This document shows positions 7,180-14,211 of a stretch of 48,404 nt of DNA, piece by piece (within the stretch, counting starts at the first letter, position 1; every line of letters starts with the position of its first letter). The notes under the pieces were generated by a model that did not search any database, was not told the DNA's origin, and saw only the letters and a list, made by a program, of their open reading frames with translations. The translations under genes were made by a program, and so were the position numbers. This stretch comes from a virus. The DNA is taken from IMG/VR virus record IMGVR_UViG_3300045996_001029, positions 1 through 48,404 of that record; one strand, given 5' to 3'.

Positions 7180-7983
7180 TCAGCTGTCGTCGTCCGGCGT
7201 CCAGGGACCGCCGACCGAGGCCAGCAGGTCCCGGATCGACCCGATCACGTCGCTCGGATCAGCGTCGCTCCGAATCCAGCGGTCGATCTGCTCGCCGCCG
7301 CCTTCCAGTTGAAAGACGCGGCGTCGCAGGGTGTCTCGCTCGTCGTTGATCTCGCCCAGGTCTGCGATCTGGTTCCGCAGCTCCGTGATCTCGGCCGCAG
7401 CCCGGTTGATCGACTCACCGGCCTCGGTGATGACCCGCTCCTTCTCTGTCGCCTCGTTGCGAAGCAGCTCGTTCTCGTCACGGAGAAGCTGGAGCGCATT
7501 GTTGGCGACTTCGAGGAAGCCCTGGGATTGGGTGAGGTCACTGTCCCGCTGCTCGAGCTCGGTGCGCAGGAAGTTCTGCATCCCGACGAACTCCAGGGTG
7601 GCGTTGGACGAGACATAGGCGAAGCGATACATCGCCTGATAGCCGTCGTCCTTCACGTGCTCCCGGTACTTCTGCATGTCGCAGAGCATGGGAACGGTGA
7701 CTTCGCCCGACTCCAGGGAAGCCAGGTAGCTCCGATATGCCCGCTCAACGTCCTCGATGTCCAGGTCGATGCCTGAACGAACGTCGAAGTTGGCCTTGAA
7801 GCCGCCCTTCTCATCGAAGCTGTAGGCGAAGCTGTCCTCGACAACGGTGTCGGTGACGTCGCCTAGCTCGCTGAGATCAGCCTCGTCGTACTCACCCTGG
7901 GGCAAGCCGCCCGTGGCCCGGAACGCCTCGACAAGCTCCGACTCGGAGATGGTTATCTCCAAAGCGGAAACACGTCCGTACAT
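7180..7983 (-). CDS. Coiled-coil hypothetical protein (267 aa)
   Basis: The N-terminal 130 residues look globular (ALEITISESELVEAFRATGG and later SYLASLESGEVTVPMLCDMQ). Residues about 140-235 form a long heptad-type coiled coil (for example NALQLLRDENELLRNEATEK, then INDERDTLRRRVFQLEG). The C-terminus is acidic. Such proteins often assemble into oligomers; the specific role is unknown. The start at 7983 has CACAAGGAGGTAGAAC upstream. Confidence 0.7.
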   Translation of the reverse strand: MYGRVSALEITISESELVEAFRATGGLPQGEYDEADLSELGDVTDTVVEDSFAYSFDEKGGFKANFDVRSGIDLDIEDVERAYRSYLASLESGEVTVPMLCDMQKYREHVKDDGYQAMYRFAYVSSNATLEFVGMQNFLRTELEQRDSDLTQSQGFLEVANNALQLLRDENELLRNEATEKERVITEAGESINRAAAEITELRNQIADLGEINDERDTLRRRVFQLEGGGEQIDRWIRSDADPSDVIGSIRDLLASVGGPWTPDDDS

Positions 7984-8269
7984 GTTCTACCTCCTTGTGT
8001 AGAAGCGGTGGCGCAGGAAATCCGCGCTCACCGCGCTCGACCCAAAGCCAGGAAATGGGCGGGATGGGGTAATCACACAAGGAGATTTCCCATTCGATGT
8101 TCCTGACCGGGCCGAGCGCGCTGAACACAGGCCATGCGCACGATGTGGCACCAGGTGGGTAAATGAAACCCGGGGTTGGCCGGCCAAGCTCTCTATCCCC
8201 TAACCGACCAACCCTCTCCTCTCCAAGCGGCTTGACTCATTCAGGGCGCCGGGAGCCACCCGGTCACCG
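7984..8269. other. Gene-free leader region (286 bp)
   Basis: Next to the 7983 start lies the CACAAGGAGGTAG ribosome binding site, then a GCGGTG/CACCGC stem with an inner GCGC/GCGC (about 8007-8033). Farther out I see no gene with coding character. A 21-codon plus-strand frame from 8097 with a loosely placed ACAAGGAGA is probably chance. The stretch most likely holds the promoter of the coiled-coil gene, but no consensus hexamers stand out. Confidence 0.4.
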
Positions 8270-8287
8270 ACACCCCCGAAGGGGTGT
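8270..8287 (-). terminator. C(UUCG)G tetraloop hairpin
   Basis: On the minus strand this reads ACACCCC-TTCG-GGGGTGT, a 7-bp stem with the exceptionally stable UUCG loop closed by C-G. It directly follows the stop of the small membrane gene (8292). There is no U run, as is common for terminator-like hairpins in GC-rich actinobacteria. Confidence 0.65.
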
Positions 8288-8291
8288 TTCG

Positions 8292-8438
8292 TCAGACTCC
8301 GCCGGTCAGCACCAGGTTCATCACGAACCAGAAGGCGAGCACGGGATACGGAATCCCATGCTCGCGATCTCGGTCGTTGATCGACCCGAGGAAAATGACC
8401 AGCCATACCGTCCAACTGAGGACGATCAGCGGCCACAT
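8292..8438 (-). CDS. Small two-helix membrane protein (48 aa)
   Basis: The product starts MWPLIVLSWTVWLVIFLGSI, has a short charged loop (NDRDREHGIP), then a second hydrophobic stretch (YPVLAFWFVMNLVLTGGV). It therefore has two membrane helices with both ends probably on the same side. The ATG at 8438 overlaps the upstream stop (TGATG). A UUCG hairpin follows the stop. Size and topology would fit an antiholin, a superinfection-exclusion protein or another membrane effector; none can be chosen from sequence alone. Confidence 0.72.
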   Translation of the reverse strand: MWPLIVLSWTVWLVIFLGSINDRDREHGIPYPVLAFWFVMNLVLTGGV

Positions 8439-8707
8439 CAGCTGTGCTCCGAGATGGCGACCTCGAAGAAACGCGGTGGCCCAAACAGGTACTCACGCAC
8501 CATGAATTGGATCCACAGGTTCTCGAAGCCGATCACCTCGACCTGAACGCCGTTGTCGGCAGCCCACTTGCGTGCAGCTGCGTCGGCGCCATCCTTGATC
8601 GCCTGGGCGAAGCTGGCCTTTTGAGCCGACCTCGCCTGGCGAATCTCCTTGTCCGTCATCTGGGCCGCAGCCTTGACCGCATCAGCGAAGGGCTTGGCCT
8701 CGCTCAT
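8438..8707 (-). CDS. Hypothetical protein (89 aa)
   Basis: The N-terminal half is Ala/Lys-rich and helical (EAKPFADAVKAAAQ...RQARSAQKASFAQAIKDG). The C-terminal half is beta-like (GVQVEVIGFENLWIQFMV). No family is recognised. The start at 8707 overlaps the previous stop (ATGA) and the stop overlaps the next start, so it belongs to the 8961-8292 unit. Confidence 0.66.
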   Translation of the reverse strand: MSEAKPFADAVKAAAQMTDKEIRQARSAQKASFAQAIKDGADAAARKWAADNGVQVEVIGFENLWIQFMVREYLFGPPRFFEVAISEHS

Positions 8708-8961
8708 GACTTCACCGAGAGCAGAATCTTCCGGCGAAGTGTGTCTTGCTGGATTTCCAGACGCCCGATGGCGATCCAGGTCTTGTGACCGAGAGCCTCA
8801 CGAGGAAACTCACGAGCAGCGTTCTCAGCCTGGACGTCACGGAGCCGGGTCAGGCTCACCTCGTTGAGCAGCATCTGATCGAGCATCTGCCCGACCTGCA
8901 TCTGCGTCTCCGAGGGCTTGGTGGCCAAAGATGGCCTAGCCATACCCACGAACGGTTCCAT
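8704..8961 (-). CDS. Hypothetical helical protein (85 aa)
   Basis: MEPFVGMARPSLATKPSETQ is followed by a long amphipathic helix (VGQMLDQMLLNEVSLTRLRD) and a basic end. No motif is recognised. It is the first gene of its unit: ACAAGGAGGTATCGCA precedes the ATG, with two strong stems upstream (8997-9043). Confidence 0.66.
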   Translation of the reverse strand: MEPFVGMARPSLATKPSETQMQVGQMLDQMLLNEVSLTRLRDVQAENAAREFPREALGHKTWIAIGRLEIQQDTLRRKILLSVKS

Positions 8962-8996
8962 TGCGATACCTCCTTGTAGAGAGCCAGTGGGAGAAA

Positions 8997-9043
8997 CCCA
9001 CCAGGGAGCGAGTGCTCCGTGGGCCTCTCACGAATGAGAGGCC
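8997..9043 (-). promoter_or_regulatory. Double hairpin leader of the 8961 unit
   Basis: The inner member is CCCAC/GTGGG around GGAGC-GAGT-GCTCC. The outer is a perfect 9-bp stem GGCCTCTCA/TGAGAGGCC (9022-9030 with 9035-9043) whose minus-strand loop is UUCG. The pair separates the preceding stop (9054) from the next ribosome binding site. Confidence 0.55.
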
Positions 9044-9053
9044 GTCGCAGCGC

Positions 9054-9281
9054 TCAACCATTGGGGTCAGGCGGCGCTCCCATCGAGGAAGCGATCTGAC
9101 CTGTGGAGAGGCGGGTGCCGTCCATGTAGGAAAGGCGCCCATCGTCGAGGCGAATGTCGAACCAGCCACCGGAATCGGGGCCGGACTCGACAACGCCCCA
9201 CTTCCAGTCGTAGTCGATGACCCGGAGGCCAATCGTGACTGGAGTGCCCTCTTGGGTCCGGGAGGGATCGGTGACGTTCAT
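9054..9281 (-). CDS. Hypothetical protein (75 aa), beta-rich
   Basis: The start is the ATG at 9281 that overlaps the upstream stop (ATGA); longer frames are unsupported. The sequence has paired hydrophobic strands (GTPVTIGLRVIDYDWKWGVV, then GGWFDIRLDDGRLSYMDGTR), which suggests a small SH3- or KOW-like barrel. Function unknown. Confidence 0.66.
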   Translation of the reverse strand: MNVTDPSRTQEGTPVTIGLRVIDYDWKWGVVESGPDSGGWFDIRLDDGRLSYMDGTRLSTGQIASSMGAPPDPNG

Positions 9282-9496
9282 GACGTCTTGTTCCGATCCC
9301 GCACGTACCCAGAGCCGAATGGGGGAGCGTCGTCGCACCCCATCGGGGAGCAGTTGGTGTGATCGCCACTGTCGTGGCCGGCCAGAGCCAGGAATCCCGC
9401 AAGGTCCCCAATCTCGCCGTGCCCTCGGCAGTAGTCGATCGGATCGCCACATGCTGGGCATCTGGCGTCGTACTCAAGATCGCCACGAATACGCAT
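9278..9496 (-). CDS. Small Cys/His-rich protein
   Basis: 72 aa. RCPACGDPIDYCRGHGEIGD carries C-x2-C...C-x2-H, a likely zinc site close to the N-terminus. The C-terminal half has a second C-P-M-G-C group. Such actinophage proteins commonly combine a CPxCGxPIDYCxGHG block with no known activity. The start at 9496 shares a base with the previous stop. Confidence 0.68.
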   Translation of the reverse strand: MRIRGDLEYDARCPACGDPIDYCRGHGEIGDLAGFLALAGHDSGDHTNCSPMGCDDAPPFGSGYVRDRNKTS

Positions 9497-9687
9497 CAGA
9501 ATGCGAAGTCGTAGAAACCGGCACGCTCCAACGTCTCCCGAGCGGCAGCACCGGCGGTCAAGCCGTCAGAGTGCAACTCGGAGTAGTTGAGCTCCTGGGG
9601 GAGGTCGCTGAGCGACAGCCCCTGGGAAAGTGCCTCGACCTTCTGCTCGACCCGGAGCATCCAGGTCGAAAAGTCCATGCTGGGCAT
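9496..9687 (-). CDS. Small DUF5419-like protein
   Basis: 63 aa. MPSMDFSTWMLRVEQKVEAL, then LSLSDLPQELNYSELHSDGL and AAARETLERAGF, follow the pattern of small phage and plasmid proteins 'F..WM..V...V....G.S..DLPD..Y...Y..G..P...A..AL..AGF'. Function unknown. The start at 9687 is set by CAAGGAGGTATCC. Two stems (9708-9728 and 9747-9768) lie upstream. Confidence 0.68.
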   Translation of the reverse strand: MPSMDFSTWMLRVEQKVEALSQGLSLSDLPQELNYSELHSDGLTAGAAARETLERAGFYDFAF

Positions 9688-9707
9688 GGATACCTCCTTG
9701 TAGAGAG

Positions 9708-9768
9708 CACCCAGGGAGTGCCTGGGTGGGAGCCGATGACTCCAAACTCCCCTCACGAATGAGGGGAG
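9708..9768 (-). promoter_or_regulatory. Double hairpin leader of the 9687 unit
   Basis: The first stem is CACCCAGG/CCTGGGTG (9708-9715 with 9721-9728, loop GAGTG). The second is CTCCCCTCA/TGAGGGGAG (9747-9755 with 9760-9768), with UUCG as its minus-strand loop. The arrangement is the same as at 8997-9043 and 10282-10355. Confidence 0.55.
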
Positions 9769-9786
9769 ATGCGCAGTCATCCAGCG

Positions 9787-10239
9787 CTAGGCAGCCTTCT
9801 CCTTCTTGGGAGCGGCGGCCTTGGTCTCGGCCTTGGCCTTGGGGGCCTTGGCGACGACCGGACGAGCGGCCTCGATGGCGGCCAGACGAGCAGCCTTGCT
9901 CGACTTCACGCCGGTGAGGTCCACCTTGAGGACGCCAGCCAGCTCGAGGAGCTGAGCAGCCGTCGACTTGGCGACGTCCTCGACCGAAGGCCACGTGACC
10001 GTGGTGCTCTTCTTGGTCGCGGCCGCGGCTTTCGCCTCGTCCATCACCCGCTGAATCTGGGTCGCGACCTCACCCTCCAGCCAGGAGACGGTGGTCTCCA
10101 GCTGGTTGATGATCGCGGTCCCCAGACCGTCCGCACCGGTGGCCAGCAGGATCATCCTGATCTCTGCGGCCGCGTTGATGGCGCGGTTGGGGGTGAGGCG
10201 GAACTTGGAGTTCTTCGCCATGTAGTGGATCGCACTCAT
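9787..10239 (-). CDS. Early-side paralog of the 11441 gene, with a Lys/Ala-rich tail
   Basis: 150 aa. The N-terminal 65 residues (MSAIHYMA..., AINAAAEIRMILLATGADGL, VSWLEGEV) match the whole of the plus-strand protein at 11441 (MSASHYVA..., AANAAAEIRLITDGVNADRL, VEFLEGQL). The rest adds a linker and a histone-like Ala/Lys tail (KAPKAKAETKAAAPKKEKAA). That tail suggests binding to DNA or RNA. The gene is the first minus-strand gene next to the 1.2-kb hub and has the stereotyped CAAGGAGGTATT site. The domain itself is not recognised. Confidence 0.72.
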   Translation of the reverse strand: MSAIHYMAKNSKFRLTPNRAINAAAEIRMILLATGADGLGTAIINQLETTVSWLEGEVATQIQRVMDEAKAAAATKKSTTVTWPSVEDVAKSTAAQLLELAGVLKVDLTGVKSSKAARLAAIEAARPVVAKAPKAKAETKAAAPKKEKAA

Positions 10240-10281
10240 AGTGCAATACCTCCTTGTGTTTCGCTTCCCCGGTGGGAAACG

Positions 10282-10298
10282 GCAGCGAGTGTCGCTGC
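10282..10298 (-). promoter_or_regulatory. Leader hairpin before the 10239 gene
   Basis: A perfect 7-bp stem GCAGCGA/TCGCTGC with a 3-base loop lies about 30 bases upstream of the ribosome binding site. It pairs with the UUCG hairpin at 10331-10348 to form the double-hairpin leader seen in other units. Confidence 0.5.
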
Positions 10299-10323
10299 GT
10301 ACAAGGCACCGATCCGATGCCCT

Positions 10324-10930
10324 GTACGCAGCGCCCCCGAAGGGGCGCCGCTACAAGGAGGAGGTAGTTGTTGGTAGGACCTGTCTCTCACCTGCCCGGA
10401 CCCCTCTCGCTTCCTGTCCTACATCGGGGGGTTCCGGCGCTCCACTTCATTCGGCGTTCACTTAATCCCATACGGGAATCTGATTCACCACCCGCCGCAT
10501 GTCGTTAACCAGGGTCTGGGAACCCTCTAGATGGTGGCTTGCCTCTCGGCGGAATCTCGGTTGCTCTCGCAGAGCCGAAACGAGTTACTTGCTTACACGC
10601 CCCGGAGGGGCCGTTGCGAAGTTTCGCTGCTACGCACCGAGTCCTCTTACCTGGACCATCTCACGACCTCTCGCTCTGAGATGCTCCCGATCGGGCCGGT
10701 TCGGGGTGCTCGGACGGAGGGGTGGGGGCCTCGCAGGTTCCCCGCCTCTGATTCCGTCGGCTGTCCCTCGCCTCCGCTGGCTCCAGCTTTCCTGCCCCCT
10801 CTGGGGGCGATATCTGGGCGGTGACGCCGGTACTCCGCTTGCCTACCGGGAAGATGTTCGCAGTGGGCTCGGATCGTCCCCTTCTTGAGGGCCTGCCTTG
10901 ATCTGAACTGAGGCGGGTCGGGACGACCCC
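10324..10930 (-). ncRNA. Putative large structured RNA (about 600 nt)
   Basis: No reading frame here has protein character, but the DNA is packed with perfect stems: 10331-10348 (C-UUCG-G tetraloop on the minus strand, extendable to 10324-10355), 10374-10380 with 10416-10422, 10511-10526, 10563-10575, 10599-10611, 10657-10683 (7 bp, 13-base loop), 10686-10695, 10794-10808, 10827-10849 and 10915-10929. Further pairing is possible between GTCGTCCC and GGGACGAT segments near the 5' side. The minus strand is favoured because of the UUCG loop and because the next gene is on that strand. Size and setting recall the giant phage RNAs (GOLLD, ROOL), but I cannot match any consensus. It could instead be a long regulatory leader or an origin. 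Confidence 0.5.
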
Positions 10931-11063
10931 CTAAGTCTAGCCGGTGCCAGGTAAGTTAGGGTAAGTTTCCGGTGGTATCTTTACGGGGTTTTTCGCGGTG
11001 TTCTCTGCGCAGGGACAGCCAGAGAGGAAACTCTCGATCGGCCATGCGGGGAAACCGTCACGG

Positions 11064-11277
11064 TGCCATGCGGGAGAGGAAGCCCGAGCGCTGGCACACC
11101 AGGAAGCCCTAGCGCTGGCAGGTGGGCGCTGACACCCAGCTGAGGTGGCAGTGGCACCACTGGAGAGGGGTGACACTTGGCATGGCAGGTGACACCAGGA
11201 GGAAACCCTAGCAGTGGCACGAGGAAACCTGCTCGGTGGCACAGGGGTGCGCTGGCAGACGGGCGGTGGCAGTGGCA
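11064..11277 (+). repeat. TG(G/A)CA direct-repeat array (iteron-like)
   Basis: TGGCA occurs at 11092, 11116, 11146, 11152, 11178, 11183, 11215, 11237, 11253, 11267 and 11273, and TGACA at 11130, 11171 and 11190, all on the same strand. One inverted TGCCA is at 11064. Larger imperfect units of about 25-30 bases repeat as well: GAGGAA(A/G)CCC-TAGC-N2-TGGCA types at 11092-11120, 11190-11219 and 11215-11241. The array ends about 75 bases before the promoter at 11351. It may be a binding array for an initiator, a regulator or one of the two flanking paralogs. Confidence 0.7.
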
Positions 11278-11350
11278 TTGGGCCCGATGACAGCGCCAGC
11301 GGCGGCGGACTAGTCCGTTGGGGCGCTGCGAGAATAGTTCCGAAAATAGG

Positions 11351-11379
11351 TTGACATTACCGAAAGTTTCCCCTATGAT
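11351..11379 (+). promoter_or_regulatory. Consensus sigma70-type promoter
   Basis: TTGACA (11351-11356), a 17-base spacer and TATGAT (11374-11379) make a near-perfect vegetative promoter. It reads toward the 11441 gene. The expected start of transcription is near 11386. Confidence 0.85.
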
Positions 11380-11388
11380 GTACCTATC

Positions 11389-11426
11389 GGTCCCCAAACG
11401 GGGGACCCGGCGGGGCTAAGCCCCAG
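11389..11426 (+). promoter_or_regulatory. 5' leader hairpins of the 11441 gene
   Basis: GGTCCCC/GGGGACC with a short A-rich loop is followed by GGGGC-TAA-GCCCC. Both lie in the transcribed leader between the promoter and the GGAGAGG ribosome binding site. They repeat the two-hairpin leader plan of the minus-strand units. Confidence 0.55.
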
Positions 11427-11440
11427 ATTGGAGAGGCGAC

Positions 11441-11677
11441 ATGAGCGCTTCGCACTACGTAGCCGGACTCGACCGCGACGCGGACGGACGGCTGAAGACC
11501 CAGCTAAGGGCCTCCAGGGCGGCTAACGCCGCCGCAGAGATCCGGCTCATCACGGACGGCGTCAACGCCGACCGGCTTTCCAAGGCCGTCCTGAAGCGGC
11601 TCGCGGGATACGTCGAATTCCTGGAGGGGCAGCTCCCGGGGATCATCGAGGAAGCGAATCGGAAAGCGGCCAGCTAG
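11441..11677 (+). CDS. Small protein paralogous to the 9787-10239 gene
   Basis: 78 aa, MSASHYVAGLDRDADGRL, then the shared core AANAAAEIRLITDGVNADRL and VEFLEGQLPGIIEEA. It corresponds to the N-terminal domain of the minus-strand protein at 9787, without the basic tail. It has its own promoter (11351) and its own strong terminator (11728-11755), so it forms a one-gene unit ahead of the structural genes. An independently expressed small protein beside a repeat array suggests a regulator of the hub, but that is inference. Confidence 0.78.
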   Translation: MSASHYVAGLDRDADGRLKTQLRASRAANAAAEIRLITDGVNADRLSKAVLKRLAGYVEFLEGQLPGIIEEANRKAAS

Positions 11678-11683
11678 GAACCG

Positions 11684-11755
11684 GGCATCGCACCCCTACC
11701 GGGTGCGATGCCGGGCCGGGTTGGACTCCCCACACACACTGTCTGGGGTTTTTTT
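11684..11755 (+). terminator. Tandem hairpins with U run (intrinsic terminator)
   Basis: The first stem pairs GGCATCGCACCC with GGGTGCGATGCC (about 11687-11713). The second is CCCCA/TGGGG (11728-11732 with 11744-11748), immediately followed by seven T (11749-11755). This is the clearest intrinsic terminator in the genome. Confidence 0.88.
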
Positions 11756-11804
11756 CGATTCTGAGAACCATTCTCATTGAGCTTTTGCCCTATGGTGGCT
11801 GACA

Positions 11805-12278
11805 ATGGGCACGCGAGGTCCCGCTCCTCTCCCCACCGAACGCCACCGGATGCTCGGCAACCCATCCCACAAGAATCTTCCTGATTCGGGGCTGGTGCTC
11901 TCTGCCGTGGCCCGAAACGCCGAGCCGCCCCGCCCCCTGGGGCGCCCGGGACAAGAGATGTGGAACCGGGCCATAGAGCACACCCCCTGGCTGTCCGAGT
12001 CGGACTTGGAGCTCTTGGCGATCATCTGCGAGGCCCTGGACGAGCGGACCCTGTTGCGGGCGGCGGTCCTGGCGACAAATGACACTGGCCGTGACCGGAG
12101 AGCACTGAGAGCGCTCGACGAGGAGATTTTGCGGGGGATGGCCCAGCTGGGGTGGTCGCCTGCGGCCCGGACCTCGCTGGCGCTGGGAGAGGTGGCGATC
12201 CGAAGGGGGCTGGACGACCTGACCGAGATTGGGGCCTCGGGGTCGGTCCAAAAAGAGGTGATATCCGTTGACGGTTGA
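11805..12278 (+). CDS. terS: Terminase small subunit, P27-like
   Basis: 157 aa. The opening MGTRGPAPLPTERHRMLGNP is the hallmark start of the P27 family of small terminases ('RGP.P.P...R.L.GNP'). It is followed by a four-helix core (EMWNRAIEHTPWLSESDLEL...) and a C-terminal helix. Small terminases recognise the packaging site on phage DNA and load the large subunit. The gene is the first of the packaging-structural run and overlaps the large subunit gene by 11 bases. A short inverted repeat (TGAGAA-CCA-TTCTCA) lies about 35 bases upstream and could be an operator. Confidence 0.88.
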   Translation: MGTRGPAPLPTERHRMLGNPSHKNLPDSGLVLSAVARNAEPPRPLGRPGQEMWNRAIEHTPWLSESDLELLAIICEALDERTLLRAAVLATNDTGRDRRALRALDEEILRGMAQLGWSPAARTSLALGEVAIRRGLDDLTEIGASGSVQKEVISVDG

Positions 12279-13767
12279 AGCCCCGTCGATGGTCCTCCCC
12301 CGGTATTACACCCCCTCCAAATACCAGTCCACCCGCGGCCCGCTAGTCACCCGTTTCGCGGAGTCACTCCTCACGGTCCCGAAAGGCCCCCGAGTCGGGG
12401 AGCCGCTCCGCTATCTCAACTGGCAACGGTGGCTGCTGAACGAGGCGCTGGAGGTGCGCGACGACGGGCTGTTGCGGTATCGGAGAGGACTTGTCGGGGT
12501 GGCCCGGCAGAATGGCAAGTCGATTATCGGCTCCGGCCTCGGCCTCGAGCACTTGTTCTCCCCCACTCCCGGGCTAGAGGTCTACTCGTGTGCCGGGGAT
12601 CGGATGCAGGCCCGGATCGTGTTCGGGGAGGCCCGGAGACAGGTGCTCGCCTCCGAAACCCTCTCCAAGCTCGCCAAGGTGTACCGGGACGCGATCGAGG
12701 TCTACGCCACCGGCAACGTGTACCGAATCCTCTCTGCCGACGCCAAGCTCGCCCAGGGCCTAAGCCCTTCGCTGGTGATCTTCGACGAGGTGCACGTCCA
12801 GCCCAACGCCGAGCTTTGGGATGCGATGACGATGGGGACCGGGGCGAGGGAGCAGCCGCTAGTCCTCGGGATCACGACCGCTGGCGATGACCCGGAGAGC
12901 CTATGCGGGCAGCTGTACGACTACGGCGTGAAGGTGGCGACAGGAGAGGCCGAGGACGACGAGTTCGGGATGTGGTGGTGGGAACCCAGCGGCGGCGAGA
13001 AGGCTGAGATCGACGACCGGGAGGCATGGCGGGAGGCTAACCCATCGCTGGTCGAGGGGGTGACCTTCGAGAGCGATATGGCGATGGCGGCTCGCCAATC
13101 CCAGCCGATCGCGTTCCGCCGTTACCGGCTCAACCAGTGGTTCCGACACGGTGGGGCGGGGTGGATGGATATGGCGGCGTGGGACGCGGCGACCGACCCG
13201 AACCGCAAGATCAAGGAGGGCGAGGAGGTCCTGCTCACCTTCGACGGCTCGGTGGACGAGGACGCCACCGCGCTGGGGATGGTGACGATGGGCGACGATC
13301 CCCACTTCGAGCTGTTGGCGGTGTGGGAGCCGGACGAGAGCGACGAGAACTGGCAGGTGCCGCGCGACGAGGTGGATGCGGTGATCGAGGACGCCTTCTC
13401 CAAGTTCAAGGTGTACCGGTTGATGGCGGACCCGGCGTATTGGCGAACCGAGCTCCAGTTCTGGTCCGAGAAGTACGGGGCGAGAAAGATTCTGGAGTGG
13501 CCGGTGACCAACTCCCGGATGGGTCCGGCTGTGGCCGAGGCGTACAAGCGCATCAAGGATCAGACGATCACGGTCGAGGAGAACCCGACCCTGCGCCGCC
13601 ACATCGCCAACGCCGTCGTCAAGGACCTGGCCGGGGGGCTTCAGACCATCAAGAAAGAAAAACGGGGGTCGGCCAAAAAGATCGACGCGGCGGTGACGTT
13701 CGTGATCGCGATCGACGGCTTGGAGCGGTACAACAAGCGCCCGAAACGTACCCTCCGCTCATATTGA
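12268..13767 (+). CDS. terL: Terminase large subunit
   Basis: 499 aa. The ATPase half has a Walker A-like VARQNGKS (about residues 78-85) and a Walker B LVIFDEVH (about 169-176) whose Asp-Glu pair fits packaging motors. The nuclease half has LLTFDGSVDED (about 322-332), a first acidic metal ligand in the RNase H-like fold, and a late acidic segment near AVTFVIAID. The product cuts concatemers and pumps DNA through the portal. The start used is the TTG at 12268, behind an AGAGGTGAT site; an ATG eight codons in (12289) is an alternative. Confidence 0.93.
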   Translation: MTVEAPSMVLPRYYTPSKYQSTRGPLVTRFAESLLTVPKGPRVGEPLRYLNWQRWLLNEALEVRDDGLLRYRRGLVGVARQNGKSIIGSGLGLEHLFSPTPGLEVYSCAGDRMQARIVFGEARRQVLASETLSKLAKVYRDAIEVYATGNVYRILSADAKLAQGLSPSLVIFDEVHVQPNAELWDAMTMGTGAREQPLVLGITTAGDDPESLCGQLYDYGVKVATGEAEDDEFGMWWWEPSGGEKAEIDDREAWREANPSLVEGVTFESDMAMAARQSQPIAFRRYRLNQWFRHGGAGWMDMAAWDAATDPNRKIKEGEEVLLTFDGSVDEDATALGMVTMGDDPHFELLAVWEPDESDENWQVPRDEVDAVIEDAFSKFKVYRLMADPAYWRTELQFWSEKYGARKILEWPVTNSRMGPAVAEAYKRIKDQTITVEENPTLRRHIANAVVKDLAGGLQTIKKEKRGSAKKIDAAVTFVIAIDGLERYNKRPKRTLRSY

Positions 13768-13867
13768 GACGTCATGAGCGCTACCGAGGAGGGTGGAGGG
13801 AGCCTCGACAACGGCTAGAGAGCCTGGAAGATCGTCGCTCATCGGTGGCAGGAGGTGTCGACTGTAG

Positions 13868-14197
13868 GTGGCGCTCGTGATGAAGCCTTGCGTGACGGCG
13901 GGATGCCCCGAGCTGGTGGAGCGGGGGGAGAGCTTCTGCCCTGAGCATCGGCCGGCTCCGTGGGAGGGGTCGAACTGGCGGGCCAACCTCGACGTTCCCC
14001 GCAAGGTGTGGGAGCGGCGGCGGAGACAGGTGATCCGAAGGGCGAAGGGCCGGTGCGAGCGGTGCGGCGCTCCCGGCTCCGAGGTCAACCACAAGGTCCC
14101 CCGGTCGGCGGGCGGTCCCACCGTCTTAGACAATCTCGAGTTCTTGTGCGCCGAGCATCACGCCGCCGAGACTGCCCGGATCGAGCGGAACCGATAA
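13868..14197 (+). CDS. HNH endonuclease (packaging-associated)
   Basis: 109 aa from GTG 13868, or 105 from ATG 13880. Two zinc-type pairs (CVTAGCPELV and FCPEH, then RCERCGAPG) and a classic HNH core (EVNHKVPRSAGGPTVLDNLE and LCAEHHAAE) are present. HNH proteins beside terminase genes act with the terminase in DNA cleavage in several phages. The 100 bases before it hold no gene except a 14-codon frame of no clear meaning. Confidence 0.88.
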   Translation: MALVMKPCVTAGCPELVERGESFCPEHRPAPWEGSNWRANLDVPRKVWERRRRQVIRRAKGRCERCGAPGSEVNHKVPRSAGGPTVLDNLEFLCAEHHAAETARIERNR

Positions 14198-14211
14198 GGT
14201 GAGAAACTTCT

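Noticed and set aside
8097-8162. 21-codon plus-strand frame with an ACAAGGAGA upstream
   Set aside because: Too short, spacing to the site is poor and the product has no coherent feature.
10410-10500. tRNA-like segment (GGGGGTTCCGGCGCTCCA)
   Set aside because: No acceptor, D and anticodon arms can be drawn around it; only a loose T-arm resemblance.
10499-10888. Plus-strand frame of 129 codons in the hub
   Set aside because: Composition is rich in Arg, Ser, Pro and Trp with no domain, and the same DNA forms many stems; a structured RNA explains it better.
11092-11277. CRISPR array
   Set aside because: The repeats are 5 bp with irregular spacing; there are no 25-40 base repeats or uniform spacers.
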